Assembly: GCA_903858275.1 (NCBI GenBank)
Contig: CAIOIC010000062.1
Span: forward strand, 1 to 64,000
Source of the DNA: an uncultured Verrucomicrobia subdivision 3 bacterium
Lineage (GTDB): Bacteria; Verrucomicrobiota; Verrucomicrobiia; Limisphaerales; UBA11358
Reading direction: 5' to 3'
DNA: 64,000 bases
Below are positions 27,901 to 37,863 of the stretch, in pieces. Both the position numbers and the translations under genes were made by a program. Position 1 is the first letter of the stretch, and each line of letters opens with the position of its first letter. The notes under the pieces are model-generated. The model worked only from the letters and a program-made list of their open reading frames with translations. It did not search any database and had not been told where the DNA came from.

Positions 27901-27929
27901 TTTCGTGTCGTTCGTGTATTTCGTGGTTT
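27901..27929. repeat. family B inverted-repeat arm, kinase side
   Basis: This arm ends TATTTCGTGGTTT and overlaps the kinase stop codon TAA (27928-27930, read on the minus strand). It pairs with 27480-27508 across the GxxExxY gene. Confidence 0.88.
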
Positions 27930-28314
27930 AATCGGCCTTCTCCGGCAGAAGGGTGGCGAACTCGAAATCAATCAGACAAAAGCGCCCGTCCGTGAACCGG
28001 TAGGTGACATTGCGGATGTCCGGGTCATCGTGGCGCACCCCGAATTTTTCCAGTTCGGCGAATATTTCCCGGGTGCGCTTTTCATCGAGATGCTCCACGC
28101 GCCCGCCGCAGTTGGTGGTGACGATGCGGAGTTCTTCCGGGTGGGCCTCCAGCAGGCGCGGGACGAACGGGCAGCCGCGCGCCTCGAGATGTTTGAGCAC
28201 GCGCACCTCGTTGTCGAAGCGTGCCTGCGCCTTCGGGCCGTGATAAGCCTTGAAGACCCGGCCGTCGAAGCTCAAATGGACGGTGGCGCGGAGGGTGTCT
28301 TTGACTTTTAGCAT
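27928..28314 (-). CDS. minimal protein kinase-like protein
   Basis: A 128-residue protein with a reduced kinase signature: K22 (VFKAY), E36 in the alpha-C-like NEVRVLKHLE, a catalytic loop H95-x-D97-x4-N102 (HDDPDIRN) and D116-F-E in place of DFG. A glycine-rich loop is not evident and most of the C-lobe is absent, so it belongs with small Kdo/RIO/aminoglycoside-type kinases rather than Hanks kinases. Substrate is unknown. The ATG at 28314 fits; the longer frame to 28596 lacks kinase content. The partner PP2C gene lies downstream beyond the GxxExxY cassette. Confidence 0.72.
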   Translation of the reverse strand: MLKVKDTLRATVHLSFDGRVFKAYHGPKAQARFDNEVRVLKHLEARGCPFVPRLLEAHPEELRIVTTNCGGRVEHLDEKRTREIFAELEKFGVRHDDPDIRNVTYRFTDGRFCLIDFEFATLLPEKAD

Positions 28315-28502
28315 GCGCTGAAACCGCCGCGCGGTTTCCGTTTCACTATCGCGCAAATGGCGCCTGAAGCAAGGCGGATTGCGACTCGTTTTGTGCAGCG
28401 TGGATAATTTTCGCCAGCCGATACCCCCTTGCCTCAAATGGAATAAATTATTCTGTGCTAAATCCTTGGGTTTCCATGGCGGCGAGCAAAATTCTTGCGG
28501 TG

Positions 28503-28518
28503 TGGCATTTGTCCTGCT
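28503..28518 (+). promoter_or_regulatory. candidate sigma-54 promoter of glnII
   Basis: TGGCATTTGTCCTGCT retains TGGCA, the 10-bp GG-to-GC spacing and TGCT, with three departures from consensus. The predicted start is about 80 bp before the glnII ATG. Its resemblance to the glnB promoter at 24613 supports co-regulation. The rest of 28315-28607 shows nothing recognisable. Confidence 0.65.
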
Positions 28519-28607
28519 TAAAATAAAAAGATACAGGTTCAACCAAAAGTGATGAAGCTTTCGGACTGAGCAGCCTGTTTGAACCGATAACCACAACCAC
28601 CATTCAC

Positions 28608-29645
28608 ATGGCCAAATACAAACTCGAATACCTCTGGCTCGACGGCTACGAACCCGTCGCCAACATCCGCGGCAAAACCCAAGTCAAGGAATTTGCCAGC
28701 TTCCCCAAACTCAATCAGCTCCCGATGTGGGGCTTTGACGGCAGTTCCACCCGCCAGGCCGAAGGCCGCACCTCCGACTGCATGCTTAAGCCCGTGGCCG
28801 TCTATCCCGACACCACCAAGAAAAATGGCGTCCTCGTCATGTGCGAAGTCATGATGCCGGATTGCAAGACCCCGCATCCGTCCAACGGCCGCGCCACGAT
28901 CCCCGATGATTCCGGCGCCTGGTTCGGTTTCGAGCAGGAATATTTTCTCTACAAGGACGGCAAGCCCCTCGGTTTCCCGTCATCGGGCTTTCCCTATCCG
29001 CAGGGTGAATACTACACCGGCGTCGGCTACAAGAACGTCGGCTGCATCGCCCGCGAAATTGTGGACGCTCACCTTGAACTTTGCCTCGACGCCGGCATCA
29101 ACCACGAAGGCATCAACGCCGAAGTGGCCAAGGGCCAGTGGGAATTCCAGATCTTCGGCAAAGGCTCCAAGACCTCTGCCGATCAGGTTTGGGTCGCCCG
29201 CTACCTCCTCATGCGCCTCTGCGAAAAATACGGCGTGGACGTGGAATGGCATTGCAAGCCCCTCGGCAAGGATGTGGATTGGAACGGCTCCGGTATGCAC
29301 TCCAACTTCTCCACCACCTATATGCGCGAAGTCGGCGGCAAAGATTACTTCGAGGCTCTCATGGCCGCGTTCGACAAATACAAGAACGAGCACATCGCCG
29401 TCTATGGGCCGGACAATCATCTGCGCCTCACTGGCCTGCATGAAACCCAGTCCATCGACAAGTTCAACTACGGCGTGGCCAACCGCGGCGCCTCCGTGCG
29501 CGTCCCGCACAGCTTCGTCAACAACGGCTACAAGGGTTATCTCGAAGACCGCCGTCCGAATTCGCAGGGCGACCCCTACAAGATCGCGGGCCGCATCCTG
29601 CAGACCATCAACACCGTGCCGACGCCCAAGAAGGGCAAGAAATAA
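28608..29645 (+). CDS. glnII: glutamine synthetase, type II
   Basis: A 345-residue eukaryote-type (GSII) enzyme making glutamine from glutamate, ammonium and ATP. Visible family landmarks are [16 protein letters not shown] near residue 40, FGFEQEYFL with metal-ligand glutamates, [15 protein letters not shown], the HSNFST glutamate site and [12 protein letters not shown] lacks the adenylylation tyrosine loop of GSI, so control is likely transcriptional through the sigma-54 site upstream. It forms its own transcript ended by a strong terminator. Confidence 0.96.
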   Translation: MAKYKLEYLWLDGYEPVANIRGKTQVKEFASFPKLNQLPMWGFDGSSTRQAEGRTSDCMLKPVAVYPDTTKKNGVLVMCEVMMPDCKTPHPSNGRATIPDDSGAWFGFEQEYFLYKDGKPLGFPSSGFPYPQGEYYTGVGYKNVGCIAREIVDAHLELCLDAGINHEGINAEVAKGQWEFQIFGKGSKTSADQVWVARYLLMRLCEKYGVDVEWHCKPLGKDVDWNGSGMHSNFSTTYMREVGGKDYFEALMAAFDKYKNEHIAVYGPDNHLRLTGLHETQSIDKFNYGVANRGASVRVPHSFVNNGYKGYLEDRRPNSQGDPYKIAGRILQTINTVPTPKKGKK

Positions 29646-29665
29646 TTCAACGCTATAAACCCCGG

Positions 29666-29695
29666 CGGCGCGAACGAAAGTTCGCGCCGTTTTTC
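29666..29695 (+). terminator. glnII terminator
   Basis: The stem CGGCGCGAAC/GTTCGCGCCG with a GAAA tetraloop is followed by a T-run. Confidence 0.93.
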
Positions 29696-29792
29696 TTTGG
29701 ATTCTTCGGAAACCGTGTTTTTTTTCGCCGGAGGACGGCCAAGTCGTCCGCGCCGGTCTGCCTGGCGAGCGATTGAATTGAGTTTGGTTTGA

Positions 29793-30575
<783 letters not shown>

Positions 30576-30704
30576 GCCTGGCATCGGGGTTCCGCTCGAT
30601 CCGACTTTAAAAACATTGGCATTTGCCGGATAAGGATTTTTCGCAGCTTGCGCCTTTTTCCGCGGGCAAAGATACTGGTTTCATAATCCGTTGCGGAACC
30701 GCTC

Positions 30705-33008
30705 ATGCTTATGAAAAATCTCTGTTGGCAGTTACTCCCGAAAACCGGCATCGGGTCATCCTGCGCTGTCTTCACCGCCCTCGCAGTGTTTCTCTTGGCC
30801 CCGGTTTGTCCGGTACTGGCCGCCACTCCGGTTCCGGTGCCCGGTCGGCTTTTATTCGAGGTTAATCAGGGCTGGCAGGCGCGCTTCGATCCGGCGAACG
30901 CCATGCTGGAGTGTCTCCATGCGCCAACCGGAACGCGTGTGGCGGGACGGCTTTCTTTTGTGGTGGCGCGTGCCGGGCATCATACGGATTGGAAAGTTGA
31001 AGTTTCCCGGGATTTTGCGGGGCGGCGTCTGGCTCTGGTGGATGAGCGCCAGAATATTCAAGGATATGTCGCCGTTTCGGGTGATGCCTCCCGGCTCAAT
31101 CTGACGGTGCTGTCCCGTCCGCCGCAATCTTACGCCGGCGAATTGGTGTTTGCGCCGCAGATTACTTTTGGTTCCCGTGCCTTCACCTGCCGCACCCATG
31201 TGCCGGCCCGGACTTCCGTGGTGCCAATGGCGTCGGGCGCGGCTGACAGTCTTCTCAACGATTCCCTGTTTGATCCGGAGCGGGACTTGGTGTTGAATTT
31301 TTCCGCGCGGAAGGTCGTGTTGGAAACGGCGCCGGAACCGGCAGTTCGGGGAATCACCTTTCAGGCCAGTCTGGCGGCCTCGGTTGAAAGGGTTGACGGC
31401 GCCTCGATCTCAATGGAATTGGTGCCGGATTATTATCGCTCCCGCTATGTGCCGAATTATCGGACGATTGATCGTCGGCGCTGTCCGACCCCGCCCACCG
31501 GCTGGATGTCGTGGAACGTGTATTTTGATACCGCCGGGGAAAAGGAGAATCTGGATGAAGCCCGCCTGGGCGCGCGGTATTTGAAGCCGTTTGGCTTGGA
31601 AATCTGGTCCATTGAATCGTGGCAGGACAATTCGCCCCGGCTGCCGGTGAGTGATTTTCACAATCTGACGTTGCGGCCCTCGCCGGAGAAATTTCCCCAC
31701 GGCATGAAGTGGCTCGCGGGCGAAATCAAGGCTTTGGGCTTCCGGCCCGGGATTTGGACGGTTCCTTGGGGCACGGGTGATGCGAAGTTTTATCTGGCCC
31801 ACCGGGACTGGTTTTTGCACGACGCGGATGGAAAGCCGATGAAGAATTGGAACGGCCGGTATGTGCTGGATCCATCCCGGGCGCAAGTCCGGAGGCAGAT
31901 GGAGGAAAGTCATCGGACGATGTCGGCGGACTGGGGTTATGAATTTTTTAAAATTGATGGCATTTCCGGGCGCGGGCCGGGTTTGTCCGCGCACTTTTTT
32001 GAGCGGACCGAAGTGCGTGCCGCCTTCCGTGAAACTGTTATTAACCCTTACGCCCTCTGTATTGAAGCGTTGCGCCGGGGCATCGGGCCGGATCGGATCT
32101 TTCTGGCCTGCCAGGGTCATTACACCGGACCGGAAGTGGCCTGGGCTGACGCCGCCCGGCTTGGGGCGGACATTGTTCATCCCAACGAACCACCGCATTG
32201 GGCGAATTATCTCGATCAGGCCGGTATTGTTCAGGCCCAGCTGTTTGCCCACAACCTCATTTGGTATGGCGACCCCGATACTCTGCTGGTGGGCGAGCCT
32301 GCGCCGCTGAACTCGGCGCGCATCGCCACCACGGTGGTGGCCTTGCCGGGGCAGTTGACTTTCTTTGGCGACAAACTGGGGCCGTTGCCGCCCGCCCGCA
32401 TGCGACTGCTCCAACAGGCGCTGCCGGTGTGTGACGTGCGGCCCTTGGATCTGGTTCCAAATCCCGAGTTGAAACCGATCTGGGACTTGAAACTGCGTCG
32501 ATCGTTTGCCTCGTGGGATGTGGTCTCAGTTTTTAATTGGAACGACCAGCCGGGCGCGATCAAATTCTCATTTGCGGAACTCGGACTCAACCCCGGGAAA
32601 GCATATCTGGTTTATGATTTTTGGAATCGCCAGTTTCTCGGATCATTGCAGGGGGGCATGGAATGCCGGGTGGACGCGCGCGCCAATTCGCTGCTGGCCA
32701 TTCATGAGAATCTGGGGCGGCCCCAGTTGCTTTCCACCGACCGGCATATTACCCAGGGCGGGGTTGAGTGGACCGGTGAAACTTGGAATCCCGCGCGGCA
32801 GGAGCTGGTTTGTTCCTTCAAGCTGGTGGAAAACGATCCTCTGACCGCCGTCATCCACGTGCCCTCGTCTTGCCGGCTTGTCGCCGCGAAGTCAGCCGGG
32901 GCGACGGTGGAACCACAGATCAATGATTCCATCATTTCTGTGACCTTGCGGCGGGCGACTTCCGGCGAAGTTAGACTGGTGCTGACTTTCACCGGTTCTG
33001 CCCGGTAA
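30705..33008 (+). CDS. secreted clan GH-D glycoside hydrolase (melibiase-like)
   Basis: A 767-residue exported protein: signal segment near residues 15-38 (FTALAVFLLAPVCPVLA), an N-terminal beta domain of about 230 residues, a TIM barrel from about 260 (PTGWMSWNVYFD, the start typical of GH27/GH36 enzymes), and a C-terminal beta-sandwich. EFFKIDGIS near residue 410 supplies the expected nucleophile Asp. The acid/base residue is less clear and NEPPHWANY replaces the usual segment, so specificity (alpha-galactosidase or other alpha-glycosidase) is open. It stands alone, without transporter or regulator genes. The start may be the ATG at 30705 or 30711. Confidence 0.8.
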   Translation: MLMKNLCWQLLPKTGIGSSCAVFTALAVFLLAPVCPVLAATPVPVPGRLLFEVNQGWQARFDPANAMLECLHAPTGTRVAGRLSFVVARAGHHTDWKVEVSRDFAGRRLALVDERQNIQGYVAVSGDASRLNLTVLSRPPQSYAGELVFAPQITFGSRAFTCRTHVPARTSVVPMASGAADSLLNDSLFDPERDLVLNFSARKVVLETAPEPAVRGITFQASLAASVERVDGASISMELVPDYYRSRYVPNYRTIDRRRCPTPPTGWMSWNVYFDTAGEKENLDEARLGARYLKPFGLEIWSIESWQDNSPRLPVSDFHNLTLRPSPEKFPHGMKWLAGEIKALGFRPGIWTVPWGTGDAKFYLAHRDWFLHDADGKPMKNWNGRYVLDPSRAQVRRQMEESHRTMSADWGYEFFKIDGISGRGPGLSAHFFERTEVRAAFRETVINPYALCIEALRRGIGPDRIFLACQGHYTGPEVAWADAARLGADIVHPNEPPHWANYLDQAGIVQAQLFAHNLIWYGDPDTLLVGEPAPLNSARIATTVVALPGQLTFFGDKLGPLPPARMRLLQQALPVCDVRPLDLVPNPELKPIWDLKLRRSFASWDVVSVFNWNDQPGAIKFSFAELGLNPGKAYLVYDFWNRQFLGSLQGGMECRVDARANSLLAIHENLGRPQLLSTDRHITQGGVEWTGETWNPARQELVCSFKLVENDPLTAVIHVPSSCRLVAAKSAGATVEPQINDSIISVTLRRATSGEVRLVLTFTGSAR

Positions 33009-33064
33009 GGTTTCCGGTTTTGCCTCGTTGGCGGGCGGTGTTTTGCGATATAAATGTTTTTTTC

Positions 33065-33916
33065 ATGCCCGAACTGCCTGAAGTCGAAGTGCTCGTGCGC
33101 CATCTGCATCCGCTGTTGCGCGGAGCCACCATCCGCGCCGTGCAGGTCCGCCGCGCCAAAGTCATCGCGCCCGGCACGCCGCGTGAATTGTCGCGCGTTC
33201 TTACCGGTGCGAAATTCAAAGCCGTGAGCCGGCGCGGGAAATATCTTTTGTTCAGCCTTTATTCTCCAGCCCGCCGGCAGGATTTTTTGCTGTTGGGCCA
33301 TTTGGGCATGACCGGGCGGATGTTTCTGGCGCGCAAAAGCGAGTCGCTGCCCAGGCACGCGGCGGTGGTGTTGGAACTGGGGCGCGCCAATTTCATCTAC
33401 GAGGACCCGCGCTATTTCGGCCGGTTCACGCTGGATGTTTCGCCGGTGGCAAAGCTGGGGCCGGAGCCGCTGGGAAAACTTTTTTCCGCCGCGGAATTTG
33501 CCCGTCGCTTAAAACCATCGCGCCAGTCCATCAAGGTGAAATTGCTCGACCAGTCGCTGGTTGCCGGCATTGGCAACATTTACGCGAGCGAGGCATTGTT
33601 TCGGGCGGGGGTTTCCCCGCGCCGGCCGGCGAACCGCCTGACGGCGCGGCAGGTGGGGAAATTGCAGGCGGGCATTCGCCGGGTGCTGGCCGGGGCCATC
33701 CGCTGCGGTAGCACGATTCCGTTGAATTTTGCGCCGGGCAAGACCGGCGGGCTGTTTTATTTTGGGCGCGCCGCCGGCGCGCCGGATTATTATGGCGAGC
33801 GCTTGCAGGTTTACGGCCGGGCCGGCCGGCCCTGTTTCCAATGCGGTTCAGCCATCCGGCGGATGGTGCAGGCGGCGCGGAGCACTTTTTTCTGCCCGTG
33901 CTGTCAGAAATCGTGA
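33065..33916 (+). CDS. mutM: formamidopyrimidine-DNA glycosylase
   Basis: A bifunctional base-excision repair enzyme for oxidised purines. The mature N-terminus PELPEVEVL carries catalytic Pro and Glu. The 283-residue protein has the LGMTGRM segment, KVKLLDQSLVAGIGNIYASEALF of the helix-two-turn-helix region and a C-terminal zinc finger with CxxC (about 259-262) and CPCC cysteines. The ATG at 33065 is fixed by the need for Pro at position 2. Confidence 0.96.
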   Translation: MPELPEVEVLVRHLHPLLRGATIRAVQVRRAKVIAPGTPRELSRVLTGAKFKAVSRRGKYLLFSLYSPARRQDFLLLGHLGMTGRMFLARKSESLPRHAAVVLELGRANFIYEDPRYFGRFTLDVSPVAKLGPEPLGKLFSAAEFARRLKPSRQSIKVKLLDQSLVAGIGNIYASEALFRAGVSPRRPANRLTARQVGKLQAGIRRVLAGAIRCGSTIPLNFAPGKTGGLFYFGRAAGAPDYYGERLQVYGRAGRPCFQCGSAIRRMVQAARSTFFCPCCQKS

Positions 33917-33926
33917 AGGAATCCGT

Positions 33927-33955
33927 TTGACGATGCCCGTAGGGATTTGTAGATT
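33927..33955 (+). promoter_or_regulatory. sigma-70-type promoter of tRNA-Asn
   Basis: TTGACG and TAGATT are separated by 17 bp; the tRNA begins 16 bp after the -10 element. Confidence 0.65.
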
Positions 33956-33971
33956 ACGCCCCCGTTTGTGT

Positions 33972-34046
33972 TCCAGAGTAGCTCAATGGTAGAGCACGCG
34001 GCTGTTAACCGTGATGTTGAAGGTTCGAGCCCTTCCTCTGGAGCCA
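33972..34046 (+). tRNA. tRNA-Asn (GTT)
   Basis: Acceptor TCCAGAG (33972-33978) pairs with CTCTGGA (34036-34042); the D arm is GCTCAATGGTAGAGC; the anticodon loop CTGTTAA gives GTT; the T loop is GGTTCGAGCCC; CCA is encoded at 34044-34046. Confidence 0.96.
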
Positions 34047-34200
34047 TTTTAAATGATTTGACGAATCTTGCTCAAAGATTAGTCAGCCGGATTTTTCTCC
34101 AATTCTCAAAAGTTCTGTTTTTCGCAGTTGGTCGGCTTCATCTTCCGGGCTGAAAAGCGGCGCGGCAAAACCGATTGCGGACATGGTTTGACCAATCAGT

Positions 34201-35418
34201 TTACGTGGTGAATTTCAGGTAAATCACCTTCAAGTATTCCGCTTCCTTGAAGCCGGCGGGATGGTCCGGGGGCTGCCGCATGGTTTTCAGTTCGGAGAAT
34301 TTCCGTCCCGACTTCATGGCCGCGCGCCGCACGGCGTCAAAAAATTCCGCCGCCGGAACATGGGCCGAACAGGAGCCGGCCACCAGAACCCCATCTCGCG
34401 CCAGAAGGTTGATGCCGAGTGAATTCAGCCGTTCATAGGCGCGAACCGCCCCTTCACTTTCGCTGGCGCGTTTGGCCAGCGACGGCGGGTCGAGCACGAT
34501 CAAATCAAATTTTGCCGGCGCTTTTTCAATCCAGTCAAACGCGTCCGCCTGCACCGTCTCCTGCCGGCAGGCCGCCACGGCGGGAAAATTTCGGTTCAGC
34601 GCGAAATTGCGCTTGGCGGATTCCAGGGCGTGCGCGCTGATGTCGAGGTCGGTCACGGATTTTGCGCCACCCCGCGCGGCATAGACCGAGAAACCGCCGG
34701 AAAAACTGAACGCATTCAGCACTCGCCGGCCCGCTGCCAGAGTTTCCACCTCGCGTCGGTTTTCGCGCTGATCAAGGAAAAAACCGGTTTTTTGTCCGCG
34801 TATAACGTCGGCTTCAAACCGCACGCCGTTCTCGCAAAAGATCACCGCGCCTTCCGGCGGGGCGCCGAAAAGGATCTGTCCATCGTGTTGTTGAAAATCC
34901 TTTGCGGCCGCCGCCTGGAGGTTCCGGCTCAAACGGAGCACGATCCGCTCGCTGGGGATTTGGGCTTTGATCAGTGCGAGTGTTTCGTCCATTCGCGGCA
35001 GCCACGCGGCGGTGTAAAGTTTGAGCGCCAGCGTGGTGTCGTACCGGTCCAGCACCAGGCCCGGCCAGCCGTCGCTTTCGCCGTGGATGAGGCGGTAGCC
35101 CGTGGTCTGCGCGTCGAAAAGTCCGGCCCGCCTCGCCCGCGTCTGGCTGAGTCGCGCCTGCCACCATGCCGCGTCAATCGTCTGCGGTTTGCCGGCGTGC
35201 AAAATGCGGACGCGGATGGGCGAATCCGCATCGAACAAGCCGACGGCCAGAAATTTATCGTTGCGGTCATAGATGACGGCCAGTTCACCGGTCTGGCCCT
35301 CGCGATTTTGGTCGCGCAGGCTGTCGGCAAAAACCCAGGGATGCCCGCCGCGCACGATGGTTTCGGCGGTGGCTTTGACGCGCAGCCGCAAGCGGGTGTT
35401 GGCGGTGACGGCGGGCAT
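34201..35418 (-). CDS. RlmI-type 23S rRNA cytosine methyltransferase
   Basis: A 405-residue SAM-dependent methyltransferase with an N-terminal PUA domain ([12 protein letters not shown] near residue 25), a central [16 protein letters not shown] segment, [14 protein letters not shown], the SAM-binding [18 protein letters not shown] and the catalytic-side VLDPPSLAK. These are characteristic of the RlmI/YccW m5C family; the exact rRNA site cannot be read. I prefer the ATG at 35418 over a TTG at 35436. It shares segments with the C-terminal half of the fusion at 42673-44280, so the two are paralogous. It ends the YfhO-led operon, 28 bp after the preceding stop. Confidence 0.9.
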   Translation of the reverse strand: MPAVTANTRLRLRVKATAETIVRGGHPWVFADSLRDQNREGQTGELAVIYDRNDKFLAVGLFDADSPIRVRILHAGKPQTIDAAWWQARLSQTRARRAGLFDAQTTGYRLIHGESDGWPGLVLDRYDTTLALKLYTAAWLPRMDETLALIKAQIPSERIVLRLSRNLQAAAAKDFQQHDGQILFGAPPEGAVIFCENGVRFEADVIRGQKTGFFLDQRENRREVETLAAGRRVLNAFSFSGGFSVYAARGGAKSVTDLDISAHALESAKRNFALNRNFPAVAACRQETVQADAFDWIEKAPAKFDLIVLDPPSLAKRASESEGAVRAYERLNSLGINLLARDGVLVAGSCSAHVPAAEFFDAVRRAAMKSGRKFSELKTMRQPPDHPAGFKEAEYLKVIYLKFTT

Positions 35419-35446
35419 GGCTTTGCTGGTCTTCAATGGTTCGCTT

Positions 35447-36139
35447 TCAGGTTTGGTAAATCACCAGATTGGAACGCCAGGGGCCAAAACCGATTCCGGC
35501 GCGGCTGACCGTTGGCGAGCCCCCGGCCGGCCACATGGCTCGAAGTTCCCGGGCGGAAACGTAGTTCAAGTTTTCCTCCTGCGACCAGAAATCGTAGCGG
35601 GTGCCTTGCAGCAGCCGCCGGAACCAGGCCTTGGGCAGATAATGAACGAAGGGCAGGCAGGTGTGGTGTTCGATGGGAAATCCGCGATTGGGCACTGCAA
35701 GAAAACGGCGCGGCGCAACGCGGCATATTTCTTCCACAAACTTTTTTTGCCGCGGCGATGAGCCGACGTGTTCGAGCACGGCATTGCTGTAAACGATGTC
35801 AAACGCGTTGGCGTCAAAGGGCAGGGGTTCGCCCGCGGTTATCCGGACGTGCTGCACGCCGGGATAGGCGGCGAGGATGGCTTGGCCGTCGGTCAGGCTG
35901 GCGCAAGTCAGGTTTTCCCGGTGCGGATAAAGCCGTTCCAGCATGTTGGAGTCAGGGCCGGTGTCGTCGCTGGTGCCGATGTCGAGAATGCGGTCGCCGG
36001 GTTTTGGCTGCATCACTGCCATGAAGCGATCCTGCACCCGCCGCCGGGCGATGGTCGAGATGCGGCGTGTGATCCGGTTTCCAGTGTGCTGGTGATAGCG
36101 GACGTCAACCGGGTTGCCTGGTGCGGATGCAAGCTTCAT
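35447..36139 (-). CDS. class I SAM-dependent methyltransferase
   Basis: A 230-residue Methyltransf_11-like protein: [17 protein letters not shown] binds SAM (about residue 50), and [15 protein letters not shown] is the expected post-I region. The substrate is probably a polyprenyl- or glycan-linked sugar, inferred from its operon. Its ATG overlaps the preceding stop by 4 bp (ATGA), which shows translational coupling with the methyltransferase-glycosyltransferase gene. Confidence 0.85.
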   Translation of the reverse strand: MKLASAPGNPVDVRYHQHTGNRITRRISTIARRRVQDRFMAVMQPKPGDRILDIGTSDDTGPDSNMLERLYPHRENLTCASLTDGQAILAAYPGVQHVRITAGEPLPFDANAFDIVYSNAVLEHVGSSPRQKKFVEEICRVAPRRFLAVPNRGFPIEHHTCLPFVHYLPKAWFRRLLQGTRYDFWSQEENLNYVSARELRAMWPAGGSPTVSRAGIGFGPWRSNLVIYQT

Positions 36140-37863
36140 GGCTCGGGAGGAATGATCTTTGCCGGACTTGTTTCATTGCCCATGGCTTTTAAATCCGGCA
36201 ATCGTGCCACCACCTTCATTGGCTCAATTCGCACAAATCGCAACCACACAATGGTTCCCAGCCATGCCAGTGGATCCAGCAGCAAGCGCACTTTTTTCCC
36301 CTCTTTAAAAGAGCGGGATCGGTAATTCACCGGCAATTCCACGGGGCGAAATCCTTTGCGGATAAGTTTGATGAGCAGTTCAAAATCAAAATCGAAACGG
36401 TTGCATTTGAATTCCAATCCGGCCAGACAGTCGCGGCGGAAGACCTTGAACATCGTGAACGGATCGCGGAGGCGCTGCCAGAACAGCACGTTGACGAGGG
36501 TCGCAAAAAACCAATGCCCCAGATTAACGAACAGACTCAGTCCCAGTTGGCCGGTGAATTGGCGCATTTTCCAGACGTTGCGGCCGCCATGCCGGGAGCC
36601 GAGCACGAAGGCGGCGCGTCCGGCGATGAGCGGCTCCAGCAGAGAATCGTAATCCTCGAGATCGTATTCGAGGTCGGCGTCCTGGATCAAAACATAGTCG
36701 CCGGTGGCTGCCTGTAAACCCGTGCGCACGGCGTGCCCCTTGCCGCGCGGTTGTTCCTCGAGAATCAATTTGACGCGGGGGTGATCCTCATGTTTCAAGG
36801 CCAGCTCGCGGGTGCCATCCGTCGAGTTGCTTTCCACGATGATGATTTCCAGTTGGAGGCCGGGTAATTCTTTCTGCAACAATGCGGCTATCAGCGTGCC
36901 GAAAGTATTGGCTTCGTTGAAGGCCGGAACAATCACGGACAAAACGGGGCGCGGCTGGACTTCCGGCTTGCGCGAGAAAACCATCATGCCGCTGGCGGCG
37001 ATCCGGCGCTGTTTGTGCTGCATCTTTCGCGGCAAAATGCGGGCGAGGCCTTTCACTGCCGTCGTCAGCACCGGAACCGGAAAGCGCTCGAAGTGCAGCT
37101 TGATGTAATCAAAGGTCAGGATTTTCCCGCCCGCTTGGACAATGACCTCGCGGAAACCGGATTTGGTGAGTGCGGTTTGGAGCGTCTGGCGTCCGAAATA
37201 AGTGAGGTGTTCGGATTTGAATTCCATCCAGTTCTGCCTCATGAACCGGGCGGACCAGGAATCAATGTCCGGCGTGGCAATGAACAGGGTGCCGCCCGGT
37301 TTAAGCAGGCGGTGGATTTCCCGCAGAAAGCTGAGCGGGTCGCGCACGTTGCCGATGACGTCAGAAACCACGCCGAGGTCAAATTTTTCTGTCCCTAGGC
37401 CTGCCTGCGGCAATTCGCCGCAAAGCACCACCCCGTTTTTCAGGCGCCCCCGCGTTTTTTCACTGGCGGCCGGAGAAGATTCGATGCCGGTCACCTGCCA
37501 GCCATCGGCTTCTGCCGCCACCAGAAAATCGCCGTCGCCGCAGCCGACTTCCAGCAGGCGTCCGCCTTGCAATCCGGAGTAGCGGCGGATTTCTGCCAGA
37601 TAAAGCCGGGCGGTGGCCTGTTTGATTTCGCTGACGGCCTGGCGTCCGGATTCCGTGTCGCCGCCGAGAAAATAATCCGCGCCGTAAATCCGGGCCAGCT
37701 CGGCCTCGCTTGGCTGCGGGTTGAGAAAAACCAGTCCGCAATCGTCGCAGCGCACCACCCGGCAATCGGCGGTTGAAAACAGGTAGTAAATCCGCGCGCT
37801 GTTGCAGACCGGGCAGGTTTTGATGGGGCGCCGTTCGCCTGATGGAATATCGGTGCGGCTCAT
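36136..37863 (-). CDS. methyltransferase-GT2 glycosyltransferase fusion
   Basis: A 575-residue two-domain protein. Residues 1-60 hold a zinc ribbon (CPVCNS, CDDCGLVFLNP) as in Methyltransf_13/23 C-methyltransferases, followed by the SAM motif LLEVGCGDGDFLV near 110. From about 305 a GT2 domain of the dolichol/undecaprenyl-phosphate sugar type begins (LSVIVPAFNEANTF, IVESNSTDGTRE, QDADLEYDLEDY, GSRHGG). C-terminal hydrophobic stretches may anchor it. The ATG at 37863 overlaps the YfhO stop by 4 bp. Likely role: making or transferring a methylated sugar on a lipid carrier (inference). Confidence 0.87.
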   Translation of the reverse strand: MSRTDIPSGERRPIKTCPVCNSARIYYLFSTADCRVVRCDDCGLVFLNPQPSEAELARIYGADYFLGGDTESGRQAVSEIKQATARLYLAEIRRYSGLQGGRLLEVGCGDGDFLVAAEADGWQVTGIESSPAASEKTRGRLKNGVVLCGELPQAGLGTEKFDLGVVSDVIGNVRDPLSFLREIHRLLKPGGTLFIATPDIDSWSARFMRQNWMEFKSEHLTYFGRQTLQTALTKSGFREVIVQAGGKILTFDYIKLHFERFPVPVLTTAVKGLARILPRKMQHKQRRIAASGMMVFSRKPEVQPRPVLSVIVPAFNEANTFGTLIAALLQKELPGLQLEIIIVESNSTDGTRELALKHEDHPRVKLILEEQPRGKGHAVRTGLQAATGDYVLIQDADLEYDLEDYDSLLEPLIAGRAAFVLGSRHGGRNVWKMRQFTGQLGLSLFVNLGHWFFATLVNVLFWQRLRDPFTMFKVFRRDCLAGLEFKCNRFDFDFELLIKLIRKGFRPVELPVNYRSRSFKEGKKVRLLLDPLAWLGTIVWLRFVRIEPMKVVARLPDLKAMGNETSPAKIIPPEP

